A program made the translations under genes and the position numbers. The notes below the pieces were generated by a model that did no database searches, had not been told where the DNA came from, and saw nothing but the letters and a program-made list of their open reading frames with translations. DNA of 9,607 bases, taken from the NCBI GenBank assembly GCA_013202635.1, contig JABMRO010000653.1, positions 1 to 9,607 of the forward strand, written 5' to 3'. Positions within the stretch are counted from its first letter, which is position 1. Every line of letters begins with the position of its first letter. The DNA comes from Planctomycetota bacterium (GTDB taxonomy: Bacteria; Planctomycetota; Phycisphaerae; Sedimentisphaerales; Anaerobacaceae). Shown here one piece after another: positions 1 through 5,857 of this stretch.

Positions 1-293
1 GATTGCCGCGTCGCTTCGCTCCTCGCAATGACAAAAAGGATTTCAAATTTCAGATTGGATGGCTTGCCTTTTTACGTGTGTACAAATGTAATTTTGTATG
101 CCAGATGTCTCGACTTCGGTCGGGATGACAATTTCGCAGGAAATTACAAATCAAGAATCAAAAAGCAAAAATTAAATAGGAAAATTGCGGAGGCCCTTCG
201 GGCAGCTACTTGAATAGATCCTTCGGCCGCGCTTTGCTCCGCTCAGGATGACAGTTGTGTCAACTTGCTACATTTGGCTTGCTCGCAATGACA
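1..293. repeat. Cluster of degenerate short palindromic repeats
   Basis: This non-coding stretch holds four related units, at about 1-33, 104-130, 217-253 and 262-293. Each ends in ATGACA preceded by CGCA, CGGG, CAGG or CGCA. Each can fold on itself: ATTGC (2-6) with GCAAT (25-29); TCTCGAC (108-114) with GTCGGGA (119-125) around a TTCG loop; ATCCT (218-222) with AGGAT (245-249); and TTGC (265-268) with GCAA (285-288). The arms change together between units, as expected of a structured interspersed repeat rather than chance. A further small hairpin, GCCC/GGGC, sits at 193-203. No T-run follows the hairpins, so they are not classical terminators. The 61-aa open frame at 28-213 runs through the repeats and is not credible as a gene. 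The first unit may continue left of the window. Repeats of this general look are common between genes in many environmental bacterial genomes (recollection, not searched). Confidence 0.65.
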
Positions 294-294
294 T

Positions 295-313
295 TGGTGG
301 GGCAGAGCCACCA
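295..313. repeat. GC-rich inverted repeat at the rhomboid gene's 3' end
   Basis: TGGTGG (295-300) is complementary to CCACCA (308-313) around a 7-base loop, immediately beyond the rhomboid stop codon (316-318, minus strand). It could mark the 3' end of that transcript, but no T-run follows on the minus strand. A Rho-independent terminator is therefore not supported. It abuts the ATGACA repeat cluster and may belong to the same repetitive layer. Confidence 0.4.
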
Positions 314-315
314 CC

Positions 316-1491
316 CTACGATTTTAAACGGTCAAGCTCATCCTGGCACATTTTGAGTTGGCCGGGGTCGGTGAGCTTTGTGGCTGCTGCTTCAAGGTAT
401 TTTTTCGCCAGGTTAGGCTTATTTAGGTAACGGCAATACAATATACCCAGCATCAGCTCCACTTGCTCGGCGTATTCATACATGCCATAATGAGTGAGAA
501 ACTGCTCGTAAGACTGAGCGGATTCGGCAGGTTTGTTATCACCTGCGAGCTGGTTGGCAATATCCAGCAGATGATGGCGGGGCAGAATCTGCTTGCTGTC
601 GTGGCCCATAAGTTCCAGGTAAAGTCCGGCTGCGGCCGGCAAATTGCGTTCGTTCATTCGCTTGCTGATTTCATTACGAAGCTCTTTTGATTTTTCATCT
701 TTTTGTTGTTCGGCGGGGCTTTTGGCCTCTTTGACCTTTATCCGTCTGGTTTTTGCCCGGCCGTTAAAGGGGTCATGGCCGCTCGATACCGCATCACGAT
801 ATTGACGCCGTCGATTCCATCGTTTTATCATTGCAAAAAGGTCGAAACTGCTGCTGCCGATTAAACCGGTTGCGAGCAAAGCTAATATAGCAACAATGCC
901 GAAGGCATATCCTGCCAAATGAGCATCATAGGCAACCTGAGGTGTGTATCTGGCGATTACATTATCGATTATAATCATTTTAAGTAAGATAAAGTATAAT
1001 GCCGGAACCTCTAACATTCCAATGAAGAAGAACCAATATAATACGGTTATCAAGGTCTGTGGGAACAACACCAGGTATGCGCCGGTTACCGCGGCAACTG
1101 CCCCGCTGGCTCCAATAACATTGCCTCCGCTAACCAAAATATGTCCTATGCCACTGAATACCGCACCGGCTAAATAAAAACACAGATAACCAATATTTCC
1201 GAGCTTGTCGTTGACATTATTGCCAAACAAGTACAAAAAGAACATATTGCCGATAATATGCATAAAACCGCCGTGCAAGAAGGCGTAACTTACAAACTGC
1301 CACAGATAAGGCCGATTTGAAGTGAGTTCAAATTGCTGTATCCAGGGGCGAAGAGCCTCTGGACCTGTGGATGGACTAATATGAGAGTAATATGTAAGTA
1401 AAAAAATAAACACATTAACGGCTATCAAGGCGTAATTTGTATATGGTGTTCGCCTCGGATAAATACTTGTCCGATAAGGTAATATTATCAT
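316..1491 (-). CDS. Rhomboid family intramembrane serine protease with C-terminal TPR-like region
   Basis: The 391-aa protein is predicted to cleave transmembrane substrates inside the membrane. The hallmarks are present: an HGGFMHIIGNM segment (H73, H78, N82) in TM2, the catalytic GASG motif with Ser129, and the partner His191 in AHLAG. By eye there are six membrane segments, near residues 19-37, 64-90, 99-121, 127-144, 147-175 and 188-212, which is the usual bacterial core. A basic linker (about 223-255) and a charged stretch (255-280) follow. After that comes an all-helical tail (about 280-391) that looks like two or three TPR-like helical pairs, and would lie on the side where the last TM ends. 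The start is ATG, which fits the usual N-terminus just before TM1, but no clear Shine-Dalgarno precedes it. A promoter-like site lies at 1536-1564, giving a leader of about 38 bases. The substrate cannot be inferred. The family call is strong and the TPR label moderate. Confidence 0.92.
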   Translation of the reverse strand: MIILPYRTSIYPRRTPYTNYALIAVNVFIFLLTYYSHISPSTGPEALRPWIQQFELTSNRPYLWQFVSYAFLHGGFMHIIGNMFFLYLFGNNVNDKLGNIGYLCFYLAGAVFSGIGHILVSGGNVIGASGAVAAVTGAYLVLFPQTLITVLYWFFFIGMLEVPALYFILLKMIIIDNVIARYTPQVAYDAHLAGYAFGIVAILALLATGLIGSSSFDLFAMIKRWNRRRQYRDAVSSGHDPFNGRAKTRRIKVKEAKSPAEQQKDEKSKELRNEISKRMNERNLPAAAGLYLELMGHDSKQILPRHHLLDIANQLAGDNKPAESAQSYEQFLTHYGMYEYAEQVELMLGILYCRYLNKPNLAKKYLEAAATKLTDPGQLKMCQDELDRLKS

Positions 1492-1535
1492 AATTTGGCT
1501 ACTAATTTAGAATGATTTCAATTAAGACTTGTCTC

Positions 1536-1564
1536 ATTGTAATGGCAAAAAGCAGCGATGACAA
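1536..1564 (-). promoter_or_regulatory. Sigma-70-like promoter for the rhomboid gene
   Basis: Read on the minus strand, TTGTCA (1559-1564) and TACAAT (1536-1541) are separated by 17 bases. Each hexamer matches the consensus at five of six positions. Transcription would start near 1529, about 38 bases before the rhomboid ATG. The terminator hairpin at 1575-1596 lies just upstream and would shield this promoter from leftward read-through. Confidence 0.6.
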
Positions 1565-1569
1565 GGTAT

Positions 1570-1596
1570 AAAAAAAGGACGGTGACCGCCGTCCTT
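1570..1596 (-). terminator. Rho-independent terminator read leftward
   Basis: AAGGACGG (1575-1582) pairs perfectly with CCGTCCTT (1589-1596) around a 6-base loop. On the minus strand the hairpin runs into seven T residues (1570-1576). In the plus direction it is followed only by CTTTG, so leftward termination is the better reading, with weaker function possible the other way. No recognised leftward gene lies upstream of it, because the gene to the right runs rightward. Confidence 0.7.
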
Positions 1597-1706
1597 CTTT
1601 GTAAAATTAGTTGTTACTAACAGTTTTTCTACCCTGCGGAAAACACCACAGCCCGGCACAATTGTTTGTAGCCAACCGGTTTCTCCCCAACAAGGTCTTG
1701 TTTTCT
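1570..1706 (-). ncRNA. Possible orphan small RNA (about 135 nt), unproven
   Basis: Upstream of the leftward terminator, the minus strand has TTGGCT (1736-1741) and TATATT (1713-1718) 17 bases apart. This is a plausible promoter with a start near 1706. A transcript from there to the T-run would be about 135 nt. Its first bases, GAAAACA (1699-1705), can pair with TGTTTTC (1639-1645, minus strand), so a folded RNA is possible. The transcript contains no ATG-started frame. I recognise no known RNA family. AT-rich DNA often shows -10-like hexamers by chance, so this rests mainly on the otherwise unexplained terminator. Confidence 0.25.
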
Positions 1707-1870
1707 ATTAAAAATATAAAAATAAAATCATGCGAAGCCAAACATTCCGGCAAAAAAGACTTTATTTTTGCTCATATTGTTGTTAATCAATTGTTTCTGT
1801 AATCCATCGGAGGGCCTGTATTGTCAGGGAAGATAAAGCAAGATAAGAATTGGCTGGGACGATAGAAGAT

Positions 1871-2959
1871 ATGAAAAAAGATGTAATAAAAAAACGCATC
1901 AGGGCGATTCGCCGCGAGCTGAATAACAGGAATATAGATTGTCTTATAGTAACAAAGCCGGCCAATGTGACTTACACGACCGGATTTTTGGGTGACGATA
2001 GCTGGGCGGCGATTACCAAAGGGAAGGTCTATTTTCTAACCGACAGCAGATACACCGAACAAGCCCAGGGCGAATGTCCGGACTGTATCATAGTTGAGCG
2101 TACCAGCCTGATGGCTGAAGCAGTAGACAAACTGGTAAAAAAATTAAAATCGGTGCAAGCGGTAACTGTTGAAAAGTCCCTTTCTCTGGCGGATTTCGGG
2201 GCATTGAAAAAACATGTGAAAGCTCGTTTTAAGTCAGTTGCAAATGTTATTGAAACTATCCGAAGCAGTAAAGACGGTATGGAAATCAAGACCATAGAAG
2301 CTGCTGCTTTAATAGCAACTCAAGCCCTCGAAAAGACCCTCCGCTATATAAAGCCGGGCGTGACCGAAAGCGAGTTGGCAGGGATGCTTGATTTTCAAAT
2401 TCGCAAACTCGGTGCGACAAGCAGCTTCGAGACGATAGTTGCATTTGGCCCAAATGCCTCCCGGCCCCATCATCAGCCGAGCGGAAAGAAGCTCAAACAA
2501 AAAGATACCGTCCTGATTGACTTCGGGGCTAAATACAATGGTTACTGCAGCGATATTACCAGATGTTTTGTAATTGGCAGACCGACTGCTTTTTATAAAA
2601 AAGTTTACGATGTTGTAGAGCAGGCCCAGGCGGCAGCGATAAAAATAATAAAGGCCGGGGTCAAAATGAAAGGTGTGGATGCCGCCGCACGAGAGGTAAT
2701 CAGCAAAAGCGATTTGCCCGTCTATGGTCACGGTACAGGACACGGCCTGGGACTGGAAATTCACGAATCGCCTTTCATAAAAGTCCAGAGCAAGGGCATG
2801 CTCGAAGCCGGCCAGGTTATTACTATTGAACCGGGTATATATATCCCCGGAAAACTCGGCGTGCGAATAGAAGATGATGTTCTTGTAACCGAGGGCGGCT
2901 CAAGAATATTAACCCGTAAATGCCCGCATTCACCTTTGTTGCTTAGCAGCAAAAGATAA
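1871..2959 (+). CDS. M24B family aminopeptidase P-like (Xaa-Pro aminopeptidase/prolidase)
   Basis: The 362-aa cytosolic metallopeptidase is expected to remove the N-terminal residue ahead of proline, or to split Xaa-Pro dipeptides. Residues 1 to about 130 form the creatinase-type N-terminal domain (ANVTYTTGF, FLTDSRY). Residues from about 138 to 362 form the pita-bread catalytic domain. All five expected metal ligands are visible: D217 (LIDFGA), D228 (YCSDITR), H291 (GTGHGLG), E320 (ITIEPG) and E334 (VRIEDD). H200 and H298 match conserved active-site histidines. Length is normal for the short bacterial YqhT/PepQ type. I chose ATG 1871 because a TTG seven codons earlier (1850) lacks a better binding site and would overlap the possible -10 hexamer. 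There is no signal peptide. Sequence alone does not separate aminopeptidase P from prolidase. Confidence 0.93.
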   Translation: MKKDVIKKRIRAIRRELNNRNIDCLIVTKPANVTYTTGFLGDDSWAAITKGKVYFLTDSRYTEQAQGECPDCIIVERTSLMAEAVDKLVKKLKSVQAVTVEKSLSLADFGALKKHVKARFKSVANVIETIRSSKDGMEIKTIEAAALIATQALEKTLRYIKPGVTESELAGMLDFQIRKLGATSSFETIVAFGPNASRPHHQPSGKKLKQKDTVLIDFGAKYNGYCSDITRCFVIGRPTAFYKKVYDVVEQAQAAAIKIIKAGVKMKGVDAAAREVISKSDLPVYGHGTGHGLGLEIHESPFIKVQSKGMLEAGQVITIEPGIYIPGKLGVRIEDDVLVTEGGSRILTRKCPHSPLLLSSKR

Positions 2960-2966
2960 ATATTTC

Positions 2967-2994
2967 TTTACCCAAAACAACAATAAGTTATAAT
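2967..2994 (+). promoter_or_regulatory. Sigma-70-like promoter for the VCBS-repeat gene
   Basis: TTTACC (2967-2972) and a perfect TATAAT (2989-2994) are 16 bases apart, just after the aminopeptidase stop codon. Transcription would start near 3001, giving a leader of about 33 bases. A perfect inverted repeat, TTCGT-A-ACGAA (3003-3013), lies at the predicted start. It could be an operator, although no regulator is identifiable. Confidence 0.55.
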
Positions 2995-3022
2995 AAAGGC
3001 ACTTCGTAACGAATGTCGAAAC

Positions 3023-3029
3023 AGGAGGT
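3023..3029 (+). promoter_or_regulatory. Strong Shine-Dalgarno that fixes the VCBS gene start
   Basis: AGGAGGT lies four bases before ATG 3034. It lies inside the frame opened by the earlier ATG at 3013, so that earlier codon is very unlikely to be the start. Choosing 3034 also puts the signal peptide's basic residues (MKTK) at the N-terminus. It is the clearest ribosome binding site in the window. Confidence 0.85.
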
Positions 3030-3033
3030 AATT

Positions 3034-4218
3034 ATGAAAACGAAATGGGTATTTCTATTAGTCTTATTAGCGTTTTTCTGCAGCATCCCGGTGGCAGGTG
3101 GCCAGGTGCGCTTTAGAAAAATCGTTGTGGATACAACTTTCCGTGCCGAGGGAGTTGCGGTAGGGGATGTCAACCATGACGGCAAAACGGACGTCCTTGC
3201 GGGTGATGTATGGTACGAAGCCCCAAAATGGAAAATGCACGAAGTCCGTACCGTTGGCCGGTATGACGGCTCAAAAGGCTACAGCCAGACCTTCGCTAAC
3301 TTTGCACAGGATATAAACGGCGACGGCTGGGTCGATTCGATTATCATCGGGATGCCCAGTGAGCCGTGCTGGTGGTATGAAAACCCGAAGAACAAACCCG
3401 GCCACTGGAAGAAACGAATGGTTGTCAACAGCGCCTGCAACGAAACGCCGTTGTTTCTTGACCTGCTTGGTGACGGCCGGCCTGTTCTGGTCTTTGCCGT
3501 TCGCCCAAAGGGCCAAATGGCCTGGTTCGGTGTGCCGAATGACCTGGAAGGCTTGTGGGATATGCACATTATCGCCGCGGGTCCGGACGCGCCGGGTACG
3601 AAGAAATATAGCCACGGCCTGGGCGTAGGTGATGTCAATGGTGATGGTCGAAACGATGTTCTCATAAAAGAAGGGTGGTGGGAAGCGCCTCGCGAGAGAA
3701 CCAAAACCAACTGGGAATTTCATCCCGCTAATCTCGGCCCGGATTGTGCGGATATACTCGTTTATGATGTGGATGGCGACGGTGACGGCGACATAATTAC
3801 AAGCTCGGCCCATAATTACGGTATCTGGTGGTTCGAGCAGCGCCGGGGGGCTGATGGACCGCAGTTCGAGCAGCATCTTATATCCAAAGAGTTTTCACAG
3901 CCGCACGCGATACGCCTTATTGACATCAATGGTGACGGGATTAAAGACCTGGTAACTGGTAAACGTCACTTTGCGCATCAGGGTAAAGATCCCGGAGGAA
4001 AAGACCCGGCTATGCTATATTGGTTCGAGTTAAGGCATCCACAAAAAGGCAAAGTCGAGTTTAAAATGCACATAATCGATGACGACTCCGGTGTTGGAAC
4101 CCAATTCGAGGTTATCGATATCAATGGTGACACTATGCCGGATATAGTTACCTCGAATAAAAAGGGAGTTCACGTCTTTCTGCAACGGCGTCGAAAGACA
4201 CCCCGGCGCGAAAGATAA
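3034..4218 (+). CDS. Secreted FG-GAP/VCBS repeat protein, predicted seven-bladed beta-propeller
   Basis: The 394-aa protein starts with a signal peptide (MKTK, a hydrophobic core at about 5-21, likely cleavage near AGG/Q at 21-24), so it is exported. The cysteine at 16 is not in a lipobox. The mature part carries six Ca-binding-type DxNxDGxxD loops, starting at D45, D93, D200, D245, D297 and D362. A degenerate seventh (LDLLGDGRP) lies near 142-150. Each loop is followed by an aromatic strand such as WYEAP, WWYENP, WWEAP, WWFEQ or YWFEL, and often then by an MHII- or EHLI-like strand. Seven evenly spaced units predict a seven-bladed propeller. The last loop is altered (GDTMPD). The C-terminus is strongly basic (RRRKTPRRER, 385-394). 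There is no catalytic domain, so a binding or scaffold role is possible but the ligand is unknown. It has its own promoter and is probably monocistronic. Confidence 0.88.
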   Translation: MKTKWVFLLVLLAFFCSIPVAGGQVRFRKIVVDTTFRAEGVAVGDVNHDGKTDVLAGDVWYEAPKWKMHEVRTVGRYDGSKGYSQTFANFAQDINGDGWVDSIIIGMPSEPCWWYENPKNKPGHWKKRMVVNSACNETPLFLDLLGDGRPVLVFAVRPKGQMAWFGVPNDLEGLWDMHIIAAGPDAPGTKKYSHGLGVGDVNGDGRNDVLIKEGWWEAPRERTKTNWEFHPANLGPDCADILVYDVDGDGDGDIITSSAHNYGIWWFEQRRGADGPQFEQHLISKEFSQPHAIRLIDINGDGIKDLVTGKRHFAHQGKDPGGKDPAMLYWFELRHPQKGKVEFKMHIIDDDSGVGTQFEVIDINGDTMPDIVTSNKKGVHVFLQRRRKTPRRER

Positions 4219-4252
4219 CAGGCAGCATAAATAAGAAGATGCAGTTATTAAT

Positions 4253-4280
4253 TTGACTGTTGAGGAGTATCAGATATAAT
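4253..4280 (+). promoter_or_regulatory. Sigma-70 promoter for the thiC riboswitch leader
   Basis: TTGACT (4253-4258, five of six) and a perfect TATAAT (4275-4280) are 16 bases apart. The predicted start at about 4286-4288 is only a few bases before the first stem of the TPP aptamer (4290). The leader thus begins almost exactly with the riboswitch. This positional agreement makes the promoter call strong. Confidence 0.82.
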
Positions 4281-4288
4281 GAATGCAG

Positions 4289-4391
4289 TTCACTAGGGGT
4301 GGCTTTGTTGAAAAGCAGGCCTGAGAAAAAACCCTTTGAACCTGAACAGGATTATCACGAATTTGATGAGATGCCTGCGTAGGAAAGTGAT
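4289..4391 (+). ncRNA. TPP riboswitch (thi-box) aptamer
   Basis: The conserved thi-box elements appear in order: ACTAGGGGT, CTGAGA (4321-4326), ACCCTTTGAACCTGA (4331-4345), and GCGTAGGAAAGTG (4377-4389). Stems that can be drawn are: P1 TCACT (4290-4294) with AGTGA (4386-4390); P2 GGGT (4297-4300) with ACCC (4331-4334); P3 GCTTT (4302-4306) with AAAGC (4312-4316); P4 CCT (4341-4343) with AGG (4381-4383); and P5 CAGG (4347-4350) with CCTG (4374-4377). The span between the P5 arms (4351-4373) is longer than in the compact form. The aptamer binds thiamine pyrophosphate and lies directly upstream of thiC, its usual target. Confidence 0.95.
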
Positions 4392-4423
4392 TGACTGATA
4401 TTGAAATTTACAGTAATAAAGTG

Positions 4424-4459
4424 AATCGCTTCGAGAGTGGGAGCGATTTTTTTATTTTT
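4424..4459 (+). terminator. thiC: Riboswitch-controlled intrinsic terminator before thiC
   Basis: AATCGCT (4424-4430) pairs with AGCGATT (4442-4448), extendable by a T-G wobble and a C-G pair around a 7-base loop. Seven T residues (4447-4453), an A and five more T follow. The left arm can instead pair with AAGTGATT (4385-4392), which contains the 3' strand of aptamer stem P1. When TPP holds P1 closed, the terminator arm is free and transcription should stop. Without TPP, the alternative pairing should block the terminator. The mechanism is inferred from pairings visible in the sequence. Confidence 0.85.
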
Positions 4460-4477
4460 AACGGGGAACCTAAAATA

Positions 4478-5800
4478 ATGGCTACACAATTACAAATAGC
4501 GAGAACCGGGGCAATTAGCGAAGAAGTCAAATTCATAGCCGAGGCGGAAAATGTTGGTATTGAGCTTATTGGCGATGAGCTTGCTGCCGGCCGGTTAGTG
4601 ATACCGGCAAATAAGCTGCATCTCAAAGCTAATCTTAAGGCCTGCGGTATAGGCCGATTACTTTCTACAAAAGTAAATGCAAATATCGGTACGAGCAGTA
4701 TTCGCTGCTCGGTGGAAGGTGAAATCGAAAAGATGAAAGCGGCACTGGACGCCGGTGCCGATGCGATTATGGATTTGAGTACCGGTGGCGACCTTGACCA
4801 AATACGCGAGAAACTACTTGCAGAGTGCCCGGTACCCTTCGGAACAGTCCCAATCTATGAAATGATAAAGGACAGAAATGTCGAAGACATAGACAGCAAA
4901 ATAATTCTGGAGACAATTGAAAAACAGGCCGGACAGGGCGTAGATTTTTTTACAATTCATGCCGGCGTCTTAAAAGAGCATCTGCCTTTAGTTGAGAATA
5001 GGGTGGCGGGTATTGTCAGCCGGGGCGGAGCGCTGTTGGCCAAGTGGATGCTTTATCACAATAAACAAAATCCCTTGTATGAAATGTTCGATGATTTGTG
5101 TGAGATATTAGCCGAATACGATATATGTTTTTCTCTGGGCGACGGTTTACGACCGGGTGCAATCGCCGATGCTACCGACGATGCACAAATAGCGGAATTA
5201 AAAACACTCGGAGAACTAACCTCCAGAGCACAGGAAAAAGGCTGTCAGGTGATGGTCGAAGGCCCCGGTCACGTGCCGTTTGACCAGATACAATACAATA
5301 TGGAAATCCAGCACCGGATTTGTCACGGTGCTCCGTTTTATGTCCTTGGCCCGCTGGTGACCGACATCGCGCCGGGTTACGACCATATTACATCGGCAAT
5401 CGGCGGGACCGCCGCTGCTTTTTACGGCGCATCGTTTTTATGCTATGTTACACCCAGAGAGCATCTGGGTCTGCCCGATGCTGATGATGTTCGAGCAGGT
5501 GTAATTGCGGCAAAAATCGCCGCCCACGCCGCCGATGTTGCCCGCGGCCTCAAAGGTATCGCCGAGCGGGATAAAAGGTTGAGCATTGCCAGGACAAGTC
5601 TGGATTGGAAAACTCATCTGGCCGAATCCCTCGACCCGCAAACAGCTGAAAGAATGCACCACGAGGCTTGTAAGGCAATTGATACAGAAGAATTACCATC
5701 TGCCGATTACTGCTCAATGTGCGGTAAGGCCTGGTGCAGCGTCAGGATAAATAAAGAAATCCATGATATGATAAAACACAGCGGCTCAGCGAAGGTATAA
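4478..5800 (+). CDS. thiC: Phosphomethylpyrimidine synthase ThiC
   Basis: ThiC is a cytosolic radical-SAM enzyme. It converts 5-aminoimidazole ribotide to hydroxymethylpyrimidine phosphate, the pyrimidine half of thiamine. The 440-aa protein has the family's barrel motifs: NANIGTSS (67-74), STGGDLDQIR (101-110), GTVPIYEM, FFTIHAGV, SLGDGLRPG (219-227), EGPGHVP (261-267) and GPLVTDIAPGYDHITSAIGG (291-310). The C-terminal CSMCGKAWC places C412, C415 and C420 in the CX2CX4C pattern that holds the SAM-cleaving 4Fe-4S cluster. It is the short form, lacking the N-terminal extension of the E. coli enzyme (about 630 aa). I chose ATG 4478 with GGGGA (4463-4467) ten bases upstream. The in-frame TTG at 4391 abuts the aptamer and would translate through the terminator. 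Its regulation by the TPP riboswitch agrees with the function. No other thiamine gene lies nearby. Confidence 0.97.
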   Translation: MATQLQIARTGAISEEVKFIAEAENVGIELIGDELAAGRLVIPANKLHLKANLKACGIGRLLSTKVNANIGTSSIRCSVEGEIEKMKAALDAGADAIMDLSTGGDLDQIREKLLAECPVPFGTVPIYEMIKDRNVEDIDSKIILETIEKQAGQGVDFFTIHAGVLKEHLPLVENRVAGIVSRGGALLAKWMLYHNKQNPLYEMFDDLCEILAEYDICFSLGDGLRPGAIADATDDAQIAELKTLGELTSRAQEKGCQVMVEGPGHVPFDQIQYNMEIQHRICHGAPFYVLGPLVTDIAPGYDHITSAIGGTAAAFYGASFLCYVTPREHLGLPDADDVRAGVIAAKIAAHAADVARGLKGIAERDKRLSIARTSLDWKTHLAESLDPQTAERMHHEACKAIDTEELPSADYCSMCGKAWCSVRINKEIHDMIKHSGSAKV

Positions 5801-5857
5801 ATTTACTTAAATTGTAGGCCATGTTTTGCAGTACTCTGCGATTTAGATCATCTGAGA

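Larger units (their letters stand above)
1492..1870. other. Intergenic region between divergent rhomboid and aminopeptidase genes
   Basis: This 379-base region has no convincing protein-coding gene. It contains the rhomboid promoter-like site (1536-1564), a strong hairpin with a T-run on the minus strand (1570-1596) and an AT-rich stretch (about 1690-1790). A possible leftward small RNA lies at about 1570-1706. A weak rightward promoter-like pair, TTGTCA (1821-1826) and TAAGAA (1844-1849) with 17 bases between, could serve the aminopeptidase gene. A 63-codon TTG-started frame at 1611-1802 has no ribosome binding site and no family resemblance. Confidence 0.7.

Noticed and set aside
1..293. 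Possible CRISPR array at the left end
   Set aside because: The repeats are degenerate, unevenly spaced and palindromic, with no constant repeat-spacer pattern and no cas genes.
1611..1802. A 63-codon TTG-started plus frame in the intergenic gap
   Set aside because: It has no ribosome binding site, no promoter in register and no family features, and it lies in AT-rich DNA.
2309..2764. A 151-codon minus-strand open frame inside the aminopeptidase gene
   Set aside because: It is antisense to a gene with all M24 catalytic motifs, has no recognisable domain, and is explained as a shadow frame.
3013..3033. ATG 3013 as start of the VCBS gene
   Set aside because: The strong Shine-Dalgarno lies downstream of it, and the extension would place extra residues ahead of a well-formed signal peptide.
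3271..3876. Long overlapping minus-strand open frames (201 and 143 codons) inside the VCBS gene
   Set aside because: The plus frame has a signal peptide, a strong Shine-Dalgarno and seven repeats. The antisense frames arise from the repetitive, GC-richer codons of those repeats.
4391..4477. N-terminal extension of ThiC from a TTG codon at 4391
   Set aside because: It would begin at the edge of the riboswitch and be translated through the terminator hairpin and its T-run. ATG 4478 has a Shine-Dalgarno and a normal ThiC N-terminus.
5801..5857. Shared bidirectional terminator between the converging thiC and lptG genes
   Set aside because: Only a four-pair GCAG/CTGC stem is visible and no T-run follows, so I do not call one.
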